DNA of 10,806 nucleotides from contig JAUZPH010000087.1 in assembly GCA_030706065.1 (NCBI GenBank), forward strand, positions 1 to 10,806. The letters are read 5' to 3'. Below are positions 1 to 6,235 of this stretch, in pieces (within the stretch, counting starts at the first letter, position 1; each line of letters opens with the position of its first letter). A program made the position numbers and the translations under genes. This stretch comes from Bacillota bacterium (lineage in GTDB: Bacteria > Bacillota > Clostridia > Clostridiales > Clostridiaceae). Below the pieces are notes generated by a model. It saw only the letters and a program-made list of their open reading frames with translations. It was not told the origin of the DNA and made no database searches.

Positions 1-57
1 TCGGCACTGGATATTTTACTTCGTAAAAATCCTTAGTAAGACTTTTAATGGGTTCTA

Positions 58-161
58 TATAGATGTGTGAGTTTATAATTGAATTTATCACCTTGGAAAA
101 ATCGTTGAAGCTTCGATATTTTCTCAGGCGAATACTAAAGGTTTAAATTTCCGCATCTATA
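58..161 (+). repeat. Quasi-palindromic repeat, copy 1 (before lepB)
   Basis: The ends are imperfect inverted repeats: TATAGATG at 58-65 is mirrored by CATCTATA at 154-161, and TTTA at 72-75 by TAAA at 144-147. The centre is a short hairpin, AAAATCG around 98-104 against CGATATTTT at 114-122, with a 9-base loop. Bases 97-161 match the reverse complement of 971-1035 at 60 of 65 positions without gaps, so this is the same element as the one after lepB, in the opposite orientation. The outer arm (58-96) is more diverged than the gene-facing arm. No transposase is encoded inside it. A MITE-like or intergenic palindromic repeat is the simplest reading; the family is not identified. Confidence 0.8.
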
Positions 162-278
162 GATAAAATTATAGTATAATATTCTGGAAACGTACAGTAT
201 TTTATTCACATTCAAGTTGAGCACCGGACTGCAGTAAAAGTATTCTGTAAGAAAAATGAGGCATTATATCCATAAAGA

Positions 279-307
279 TGTACAACTATCCTGTGATATT
301 ATATAAT
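279..307 (+). promoter_or_regulatory. Candidate sigma-A promoter for lepB
   Basis: A TGTACA -35 (279-284; 4 of 6 consensus bases) lies 17 bases before a perfect TATAAT -10 (302-307). Transcription would start near 314, about 108 bases before the preferred lepB start. A second TATAAT at 175-180 lacks a recognisable -35. In AT-rich DNA such matches arise easily by chance. Confidence 0.4.
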
Positions 308-380
308 TAAGTGTATTCTTGAAGTTGAAGGTAACATTATTTCTTGTTTGATATTAATTTGAGAAATATATCAGAGGGAA

Positions 381-413
381 ATGGAAAAACTAGAAGCTAT
401 GAGCAGCAATTAA
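381..413 (+). other. Possible ten-codon leader ORF before lepB
   Basis: An ATG at 381 sits 2-3 bases after an AGAGGGA purine-rich ribosome binding site (373-379), the best one in this leader. The frame encodes ten residues, MEKLEAMSSN, and stops with TAA at 411-413, eight bases before the preferred lepB ATG at 422. It lies in a different frame from lepB. It could couple translation to lepB, or be the original lepB N-terminus shifted out of frame by an indel. It may equally be chance. Confidence 0.25.
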
Positions 414-421
414 AGTGGAAG

Positions 422-970
422 ATGGTGTTAATTTTGAGGAAGATTAATTTGGGAATATTTAAAAAGATTTTTTCGGATTTTATAATACCTGTAGCTCTTG
501 CAGTAGTACTGGCAATGCTGATAAACAGGTTTTTAGTGTTTAAAATTTATATACCCTCCCTTTCCATGTCGCCCACTTTGGAAGTGGGTGACCAGTGCTT
601 TGCCACTAAGATATATAATACAAACAACATAAAAAGAGGGGACATAATAGTATTCTATTCCAACGAATTAGGGGAACTTCTTATAAAAAGAGTGATAGGG
701 CTGCCGGGAGAACATGTGGAAATCGACACCGAGGGGAATGTATCTATAAATGCGACTAAGCTCGATGAACCCTATGTGGTTAACAAAACCGCAGTCAGCG
801 ACAGGTATGTATTTGATGTACCTGCAGACCATTTCCTTTTTCTTGGGGATAATAGATCTAATTCAAGGGACAGCAGGTTTTGGAAGGATCCGTACATAGA
901 CAAAAAGGATATAAAGGGAAAGGCTAGAATAAGGGTGTTTCCATTCAATAGATTCGGGATATTGAAATAA
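422..970 (+). CDS. lepB: Signal peptidase I (type I leader peptidase)
   Basis: This membrane serine protease (family S26) cleaves signal peptides from secreted proteins on the outer face of the membrane. With the ATG at 422 it has 182 residues, the usual size for single-anchor Firmicutes enzymes of the SipS type. Basic residues precede one hydrophobic segment (about residues 20-40). Box B, PSLSMSPTL, carries the nucleophile Ser48. The general base is Lys89 in the LIKRVIGLPGE motif. Box E, GDNRSNSRDSR, starts near residue 142. All family catalytic features are present. The frame is also open from a TTG at 344, adding 26 residues, but its AAGG is about 12 bases away; the ATG start itself also has only a weak binding site, so the start is uncertain. 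The gene is bracketed by inverted copies of a palindromic repeat. Confidence 0.95.
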   Translation: MVLILRKINLGIFKKIFSDFIIPVALAVVLAMLINRFLVFKIYIPSLSMSPTLEVGDQCFATKIYNTNNIKRGDIIVFYSNELGELLIKRVIGLPGEHVEIDTEGNVSINATKLDEPYVVNKTAVSDRYVFDVPADHFLFLGDNRSNSRDSRFWKDPYIDKKDIKGKARIRVFPFNRFGILK

Positions 971-1075
971 TACAGATTCGGAAATTTAAACCTTTAGTAT
1001 TCGACTGAGAAAATATCGAATCTTCACCGATTTTTTCGAAGGCGACAAATTAGAAAATAAATTTCCGAATCTACA
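971..1075 (-). repeat. Quasi-palindromic repeat, copy 2 (between lepB and ftsH)
   Basis: It begins directly after the lepB stop codon. A perfect 15-bp inverted repeat bounds it (974-988 against 1058-1072, AGATTCGGAAATTTA). The interior is imperfectly palindromic and closes in a central hairpin, GAAAATATCG (1009-1018) against CGATTTTTTC (1028-1037), with one mismatch and a 9-base loop. The lepB-facing arm (971-1035) is 60/65 identical to copy 1 in reverse. It fills most of the lepB-ftsH gap, so any transcript crossing it would fold into a long imperfect stem. It lacks the T-run of a classical terminator after the full stem, so its effect on ftsH expression is unclear. Confidence 0.85.
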
Positions 1076-1116
1076 GAGAAAGAGTGGTGAATACCTGGGA
1101 GCAGGGTAAGGTGAAT

Positions 1117-2970
1117 ATGTTTAATAATAAGAGGTTTAAATATGGTGCCGTTTATGTTGTGGGGGTTATTTTTATAGTGCTTCTTCTGAATACTCTCATT
1201 ATGAATGCCACCTCCGAGCAGATTTCCTATAATACTTTCGTTGATATGTTGAAAGAAAAGAAGATTGAAAAAGTTATAATACAAAAGGACAGAATTGTTA
1301 TTACTCCAAAGGAAGCGGACGGCCAACGGAAAAAAACCATGTATACGGGCAATATGAAGGATCCGAGTATTGCAGCTCTGCTGCAGGAGTCCGGGGCACA
1401 ATATAATACTGATATGCCGGAGACAAACCCTATTATGGATTTTGTGCTGTACTGGATAGCCCCCGTAATAATCTTCATATTTTTAGGAAGGCTGGTTCTG
1501 GGCATAATGGACAGACGTGCCGGAGGCGGAGTTATGTCCTTTGGTAAAAATACTGCAAAACTTTATGCAGAAAACAAGACAGGAAAGACCTTCGAAGATG
1601 TAGCGGGGCAGGAGGAAGCAAAGGAATCCCTTGTGGAAATAGTGGACTTTCTCCATAACCCGGGCAAGTATACCGAGATAGGTGCAAAACTGCCAAAGGG
1701 AGCGCTTTTGATCGGTCCTCCGGGCACTGGCAAAACCCTGCTGGCAAAGGCGGTGGCCGGAGAGGCCAAGGTGCCTTTTTTCTCTCTGTCCGGTTCTGAT
1801 TTTGTGGAAATGTTTGTAGGCATGGGAGCAGCCAGGGTAAGAGATTTATTTAGACAGGCTGAGGACAAGGCACCCTGTATAATATTTATCGATGAAATAG
1901 ATGCTATAGGTAAGAGCAGAGATACAAACCCGAGCACCAATGATGAAAGGGAACAGACCTTAAACCAGCTGTTGTCCGAGATGGATGGCTTTGATTCCTC
2001 CAAAGGAGTGGTAATACTGGCGGCCACAAACAGGCCGGAAATACTTGATAAAGCCCTACTGAGGCCCGGAAGGTTTGACAGGACCGTCATAGTGGATAGG
2101 CCTGATTTAAAGGGGAGGGGGGCAATACTCAAGGTCCATTCAAGAGATGTAAAGATGGTTGATGCAGTAAACCTCTCGGAAATTGCTAAAAGTACTGCCG
2201 GTGCGGTTGGTGCAGACCTGGCAAATATAGTAAATGAGGCAGCCTTAAGGGCTGTAAAAAATAACAGAAGAATGGTGGAACAGGAGGACCTGGAAGATGC
2301 AGTTGAGATGATTATGGCCGGAAAGGAGAAAAAGGATAGAATCCTCTCTCCAAAGGAGAAAAGGATAGTTGCCTTCCATGAGGCCGGCCATGCGTTGATT
2401 TCCGCACTGCTTGAGAATACAGCACCTGTTCATAAGATAACAATTGTCCCAAGAACCATGGGAGCTCTCGGATATACGATGCAGCTTCCTGCAGAGGAGA
2501 AGTATCTTGTGTCCAGGGAGGAGATGTTTGATCAAATAACGGTTCTCCTTGGAGGAAGAGCTGCTGAGGAGATAGAGTTCAACCTTGTTTCCACCGGTGC
2601 GGCCAATGATATTGAAAAGGCAACGGAATCTGCCAGAAGTATGGTATCAATATACGGAATGACGGACCGTTTTGATATGATGGCGCTGGAGTCGGTGAGA
2701 AACAGATATCTGGATGGTTCGGCGGTCCTGAACTGCTCGGAAACTACTGCGGCGGCAATCGACGATGAGACCTTGAGTATAATCAAGGAAAGCCACAATA
2801 AAGCCAAAAAGTTGCTTTTGGATAATCGGGAACTCCTGAAATCCATCGCGGAGGCGCTGATTGAAAAGGAAACTCTCATCGGAGAAGAATTTATGAGCAT
2901 GGTGGAGAGCGGCAGGCTTCGGACCAAAAGTCCGGCCTATGATGCGCAAATAGGAGAGAATTTAAGTTAA
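1117..2970 (+). CDS. ftsH: ATP-dependent zinc metalloprotease FtsH
   Basis: FtsH is a hexameric membrane AAA+ protease that extracts and degrades misfolded membrane proteins and short-lived regulators. From the ATG at 1117 it has 617 residues. Two transmembrane segments (about 10-30 and 108-130) flank an external domain. The AAA+ module has Walker A GPPGTGKT (200-207), Walker B IIFIDE (255-260), the pore loop FVGMGA (from 233) and the second region of homology ending RPGRFDR (about 322). The peptidase has HEAGH (His421, Glu422, His425), and Asp498 in NDIEKAT is the likely third zinc ligand. The pore loop has Met where many FtsH proteins have Val, and the region after YGMTDRF differs from the Bacillus housekeeping type, so this may be a clostridial paralogue. 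The frame is open from GTG at 1084, but the hydrophobic N-terminus and family start favour 1117. helD follows after 14 bases. Confidence 0.96.
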   Translation: MFNNKRFKYGAVYVVGVIFIVLLLNTLIMNATSEQISYNTFVDMLKEKKIEKVIIQKDRIVITPKEADGQRKKTMYTGNMKDPSIAALLQESGAQYNTDMPETNPIMDFVLYWIAPVIIFIFLGRLVLGIMDRRAGGGVMSFGKNTAKLYAENKTGKTFEDVAGQEEAKESLVEIVDFLHNPGKYTEIGAKLPKGALLIGPPGTGKTLLAKAVAGEAKVPFFSLSGSDFVEMFVGMGAARVRDLFRQAEDKAPCIIFIDEIDAIGKSRDTNPSTNDEREQTLNQLLSEMDGFDSSKGVVILAATNRPEILDKALLRPGRFDRTVIVDRPDLKGRGAILKVHSRDVKMVDAVNLSEIAKSTAGAVGADLANIVNEAALRAVKNNRRMVEQEDLEDAVEMIMAGKEKKDRILSPKEKRIVAFHEAGHALISALLENTAPVHKITIVPRTMGALGYTMQLPAEEKYLVSREEMFDQITVLLGGRAAEEIEFNLVSTGAANDIEKATESARSMVSIYGMTDRFDMMALESVRNRYLDGSAVLNCSETTAAAIDDETLSIIKESHNKAKKLLLDNRELLKSIAEALIEKETLIGEEFMSMVESGRLRTKSPAYDAQIGENLS

Positions 2971-2984
2971 GTGGGGTATGTGAC

Positions 2985-5144
2985 ATGGAACACAGCGATT
3001 TAGCCAAAGAAAAGGAGCAGGCAATAAATGAGAGCCTGCAGAATGAGTATGAACGTAATATTGAAGAGGAAAGACTTGAATATGCCAGGGAAGTTATTAA
3101 GGGAGAAATACTGAACTATATATCGAAAAGAAAAGAATTCAGTCAATACATCCTTGATTATAGAAAAGATGCCCTGGATGAATACAAGGATGACGAGGAT
3201 AAGGTAGCGGAGTACTTCGATCACGAGAGGTTTGTGAAGGAAGAAGCTTTTAAGACTATAGACAGGAGGCTCAAGGAGCTGCTCATACTTGAGAATTCCC
3301 CCTATTTCGGCAGAGTTGATTTTTCAGAAGCCGGGGAGGAAGAAAGTGAAACAATTTATGTGGGCAGGTTTGGAGTAACTCCGGAGGGGACCTACGAGCC
3401 GCTGGTGGTGGACTGGAGAGCGCCAATAGCTGCAATGTTTTACAGTGGAAAACTGGGAAGGGCTGTTTACAGCGCTCCCATGGGCGAAGTTGAGGTAGAC
3501 ATAAAACTGAAGAGACAGTATGTGATTAAGCGGGGACATCTTATTGGTATGTTTGATAGTGCTGTGGATATAAAAGATGACATACTTCAGATGGTGCTCA
3601 GTGAAAATACTTCCCAGAAGCTGAAGGATATCATAATGACAATACAGGAGGAACAGGATAATATTATCCGACAGCCCCGGGAAAAGACAGTTGTCGTAAA
3701 TGGTGTTGCCGGAAGCGGCAAAACCACCATAGCGCTTCACAGGGTGGCCTATCTCCTGTACAACTACAGGGATAAGCTTCAGGATAAAGTTTTGATTTTA
3801 GGGCCTAACAGTATATTTATGGAGTATATCTCCATGGTGCTGCCCAGCCTTGGAGAATCAGGAGTGAAGCAGAGGAGCTTCAAGGATTATGCCATGGAAA
3901 TTCTAAAGCTTGATTATATAATGCCTTTCAAGGATTACATGGAAGCAGTGATGCAGGGAGAAGATGGCCTTATAAAGGATATACTGTACAAGAGTTCGGA
4001 GAGCTTTATTGAAAAGCTGGATAAAAAGGCTTTGGAACTCGATGAGGGCTATTTTCAGATAAAGGATGTATACCTCTTTGATACCCTTGTTATAAGCGCC
4101 TCAGAAATCCGTGAACTGTTCCAAAAGCATTATTCAAGTATGCCTCTTTTTAGAAGAAGTAAGAAGGTAAGAAGAATAATATTCAGCAGGATAAAGGATG
4201 TTAGGGATGATATTTTCAGGTCTCTTCAACGGGAGCATAAGAAGAGGCTTGCGGAGATGTCTCCGGGAGAACTCAAGGCCAATGAAAACCATTTGGAGTT
4301 CATGAGAAAAAACAAGATCAGAGAACTGATAAGGGCTGTACTGGATACAAAGGAAGGGTTAAAGTGGCTTGCCAATCCGTCTTTGTTGGAAACCTACAGT
4401 AATATAAATGGAGACAAGGAACTGATTTATGACGATCTGGCGCCTCTTCTCTACTTAATGCTGAAACTTGAAGGTAATATGCGGATGGAGGATATAAGGC
4501 ACGTGGTTATTGATGAAGCCCAGGATTACAGCACCCTCCAGTTCAAGGTAATAAGAGAACTGACGGGATGTTCTTCTATGACGGTGGTAGGAGATGTAAA
4601 TCAAAGGCTGCTGCCGTATGAAGGCACTATACCAATGACCAGGCTCGAAGATATACTTCCGGAGCTGGATATTGAACACTACGGCCTGGAGAAAAGCTAT
4701 AGGTCAACAAGAGAGATAATGGAGTATGCCAACAGATTCTTAGTGGAAGACAAGATAGTCCCTCTCGTAAGAAGCGGGGAGGCTGTAAGAGTAATTGAAT
4801 ACTCTGACTACAGCGGACTTAAGGCAGTGCTTGGAGATTGCATCAATGTGTTGAAGAAGAAGGGCTATGAGAACATAGCGGTTATTTCAAGAGACTTGAA
4901 GACTGCCGGTGAATTGGGTGGTTTTATAAGGGAAGACCTCAATATAAAGATAGTTGATGATGAAGAACTGATTTTTTCCGGCGGAACAGTACTTATGCCT
5001 TCCTATTACGCAAAAGGCCTCGAATTTGATGCGGTTTTAATTATTGAGGAGCTGACTGAAAACGAGCCGAGAGAAGCAAAGGTCAATTATGTCATGTGCA
5101 CAAGGGCACTGCATGAGCTTATAGTACTAAAAAGGAAGAGATAA
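2985..5144 (+). CDS. helD: HelD-family superfamily 1 ATPase (RNA polymerase recycling factor)
   Basis: HelD proteins are UvrD/helicase-IV-like ATPases that bind RNA polymerase, insert an N-terminal coiled coil into its secondary channel and release it from stalled or post-termination complexes. This 719-residue protein fits. A charged, helical, coiled-coil-like N-terminus (about 1-105) precedes the conserved YVGRFGVTPEG...VVDWRAP block (125-147). A Q-motif-like QEEQDNIIRQP (221-231), Walker A GVAGSGKTT (240-248), Walker B VVIDEAQD (507-514), GDVNQ (536-540), EKSYRST (569-575) and motifs V and VI (YYAKGLEFD about 674-682, YVMCTRA 702-708) follow. The long stretch between Walker A and B is the inserted HelD-specific arm. 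The ATG is preceded by GGGG at 2973-2976. It lies 14 bases after ftsH and is followed by a terminator, so it is the last gene of the operon. Older annotation would say DNA helicase. Confidence 0.9.
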   Translation: MEHSDLAKEKEQAINESLQNEYERNIEEERLEYAREVIKGEILNYISKRKEFSQYILDYRKDALDEYKDDEDKVAEYFDHERFVKEEAFKTIDRRLKELLILENSPYFGRVDFSEAGEEESETIYVGRFGVTPEGTYEPLVVDWRAPIAAMFYSGKLGRAVYSAPMGEVEVDIKLKRQYVIKRGHLIGMFDSAVDIKDDILQMVLSENTSQKLKDIIMTIQEEQDNIIRQPREKTVVVNGVAGSGKTTIALHRVAYLLYNYRDKLQDKVLILGPNSIFMEYISMVLPSLGESGVKQRSFKDYAMEILKLDYIMPFKDYMEAVMQGEDGLIKDILYKSSESFIEKLDKKALELDEGYFQIKDVYLFDTLVISASEIRELFQKHYSSMPLFRRSKKVRRIIFSRIKDVRDDIFRSLQREHKKRLAEMSPGELKANENHLEFMRKNKIRELIRAVLDTKEGLKWLANPSLLETYSNINGDKELIYDDLAPLLYLMLKLEGNMRMEDIRHVVIDEAQDYSTLQFKVIRELTGCSSMTVVGDVNQRLLPYEGTIPMTRLEDILPELDIEHYGLEKSYRSTREIMEYANRFLVEDKIVPLVRSGEAVRVIEYSDYSGLKAVLGDCINVLKKKGYENIAVISRDLKTAGELGGFIREDLNIKIVDDEELIFSGGTVLMPSYYAKGLEFDAVLIIEELTENEPREAKVNYVMCTRALHELIVLKRKR

Positions 5145-5150
5145 TGAACG

Positions 5151-5184
5151 AAGAACACGGTTTGGCGACCGTGTTCTTATTTTT
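5151..5184 (+). terminator. Intrinsic terminator after helD
   Basis: A perfect 11-bp stem, AAGAACACGGT (5151-5161) with ACCGTGTTCTT (5168-5178), closes a 6-base loop and is followed by ATTTTT. It lies 6 bases after the helD stop codon and would end the ftsH-helD transcript. Confidence 0.92.
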
Positions 5185-5217
5185 GCTCTGTTTATGATAG
5201 TGTTGAGATTAGGTATA

Positions 5218-5359
5218 TTAATTGACAATGGACATTTGACAATTGATAATTCATGATGAAATCCAGCAAAGCTGAATTTCTTTAATTTAGGATTTTTATT
5301 AGCATGGCTAATAAAAATCATCCTTAATTGTCCATTGTCCATTATCAATTGTCAATTAA
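5218..5359. repeat. Palindromic element with inverted heptamer repeats
   Basis: The outer arms TTAATTGACAA (5218-5228) and TTGTCAATTAA (5349-5359) are perfect inverted repeats. Inside, each arm is a run of four 7-base units of the type T(T/G)GACAA: 5222-5249 on the plus strand and 5328-5355 on the minus strand. The middle holds two hairpins: GAAATCCAGC/GCTGAATTTC (5258-5280, one mismatch, 3-base loop) and a perfect 13-bp stem, GATTTTTATTAGC/GCTAATAAAAATC (5291-5319, loop ATG). Weaker symmetry extends outward, with AGTGTTGA at 5199-5206 against TCAACACT at 5375-5382. It encodes nothing convincing. Such GACAATTG-rich palindromes resemble non-autonomous mobile repeats; the family is not identified. 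Confidence 0.85.
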
Positions 5360-5410
5360 AAAATACCATGGTTTTCAACACTGTTGTTTAACATAACTCT
5401 ATTTTTGGAG

Positions 5411-6013
5411 CTAACTCCCCAAATCTATTTTGTATAGAGTATTCAAACATTTTTCTTCAGACCGCTTAATATGGGAATCAGATATGGTTAATAATCTTGT
5501 GCCTATCAGCATTGAACAGATATATGTAAAGACTGCATCTTTTGGAGAGACGGCAGTATTTTCGAGGTTTCCGCACCTCTGGCAGAGCTTGAAAATTTCT
5601 TTTAATCCTTCAGATAGCTCCTTCGGAACAAAAGAGAGGTTGTCCAATTTGTGTATTAAACTTCCATAGGGAGTTACCTTGTACTTTAATCTCATTACAG
5701 GATGAATTATGGATAGAAAGTATCTGACAATCCCTTCAAGATACTTTTGACAGTACAGGATCACATAATTACCGCTGCAGTTCAAGTTACATATCTCTAT
5801 TTCATCACGGGCACATTGAAGCGGAGTCATAATATCCTTCATGCTGTCATGAGGGTGGCTTGGAATCAATAAGGACTGTAATTCCCAAAGAGGCGCTGAA
5901 TCGTAATTTATATTGTTCTCAATTTCCTTGACTATTTCCTCGAGTTTTATAAGTATATCATGATTCAGGACAAGTGAAGAAAGTATTTCTGTCTCACGGC
6001 AGTACCCCTGCAT
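5411..6013 (-). CDS. Protein of unknown function, possibly HEPN/DUF4145-like
   Basis: I do not recognise this 200-residue protein by name. It is probably cytoplasmic, since no signal peptide or membrane segment is evident, and appears largely helical. It has nine cysteines (residues 5, 67, 75, 79, 88, 144, 147, 166 and 189), with some in close pairs (CNLNC at 75-79, CQRC at 144-147). The second half, with LIHKLDNLSFVPKELSEGLKEI followed by CQRCGNLEN and a DA-containing helix, recalls the C-terminal pattern of HEPN/DUF4145-type proteins (helix, then R-x-GN-x-x-H). Asn152 stands where the HEPN histidine would be expected, so an active RNase is doubtful. The start at 6013 is fixed by a perfect AAGGAGG seven bases upstream; the frame continues upstream to an ATG at 6073 without such a site. 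It is transcribed against both neighbours and ends beside the palindromic element. Confidence 0.8.
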   Translation of the reverse strand: MQGYCRETEILSSLVLNHDILIKLEEIVKEIENNINYDSAPLWELQSLLIPSHPHDSMKDIMTPLQCARDEIEICNLNCSGNYVILYCQKYLEGIVRYFLSIIHPVMRLKYKVTPYGSLIHKLDNLSFVPKELSEGLKEIFKLCQRCGNLENTAVSPKDAVFTYICSMLIGTRLLTISDSHIKRSEEKCLNTLYKIDLGS

Positions 6014-6020
6014 AGCTGCG

Positions 6021-6027
6021 CCTCCTT
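6021..6027 (-). promoter_or_regulatory. Ribosome binding site fixing the start of the unknown gene
   Basis: AAGGAGG on the minus strand lies 7 bases before the ATG at 6011-6013. It is the strongest Shine-Dalgarno match near this gene and selects this ATG over the in-frame ATG at 6071-6073. Confidence 0.85.
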
Positions 6028-6089
6028 CTATTTGAAATAAAAATTTAATAATATTAAAATACATATTAAACAAGACCTCTTCAATTTCT

Positions 6090-6117
6090 ATTTTACTATA
6101 ATATAAATAAAGTTCAA
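6090..6117 (-). promoter_or_regulatory. Candidate promoter for the unknown minus-strand gene
   Basis: On the minus strand TTGAAC (6112-6117) is followed after 16 bases by TAAAAT (6090-6095). Transcription would start about 70 bases before the start codon. The sequence is very AT-rich, and a TATTATAG in the spacer offers alternatives, so the exact -10 is uncertain. Confidence 0.4.
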
Positions 6118-6165
6118 TATTATTCTACAAAAAAGCCAAAATTTTTACGTTAATATTTTTATGTA

Positions 6166-6194
6166 TTGAATATCCTAACCAGTAAATGTACAAT
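6166..6194 (+). promoter_or_regulatory. Promoter for the aldo/keto reductase gene
   Basis: TTGAAT (6166-6171) and TACAAT (6189-6194) are separated by exactly 17 bases. Each matches five of six (-10) or four of six (-35) consensus bases. Transcription would start near 6201, about 35 bases before the ATG at 6236. With the oppositely directed candidate at 6090-6117 it makes this a divergent promoter region. Confidence 0.6.
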
Positions 6195-6235
6195 TTATAA
6201 AAAGAGAAAAATTATATCAGTTGAGGAGTGATAAC

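Larger units (their letters stand above)
1..421. other. Non-coding region upstream of lepB
   Basis: This stretch carries no gene I can support. Its first 57 bases are unexplained; one frame stays open from base 1 to a TAG at 34-36, too short to call the tail of an upstream gene. Bases 58-161 are the first copy of a quasi-palindromic repeat. Bases 162-343 are AT-rich and contain a promoter candidate at 279-307. Bases 344-421 could be an N-terminal extension of lepB if a TTG at 344 is used, and they hold a ten-codon open frame with a good ribosome binding site (381-413). Confidence 0.6.

Noticed and set aside
1..36. Open frame from base 1 to a TAG, possibly the tail of an upstream gene
   Set aside because: Only eleven codons are visible, and another frame is also open to base 70; nothing supports either as coding.
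184..198. CcpA cre-like sequence TGGAAACGTACAG upstream of lepB
   Set aside because: It misses two fixed positions of the consensus, lies far from the gene, and lepB is not an expected carbon-catabolite target.
5127..5348. Minus-strand open frame across the helD terminator and the heptamer palindrome
   Set aside because: It reads through a terminator and repeat arms, has no suitable start site, and looks like non-coding translation.
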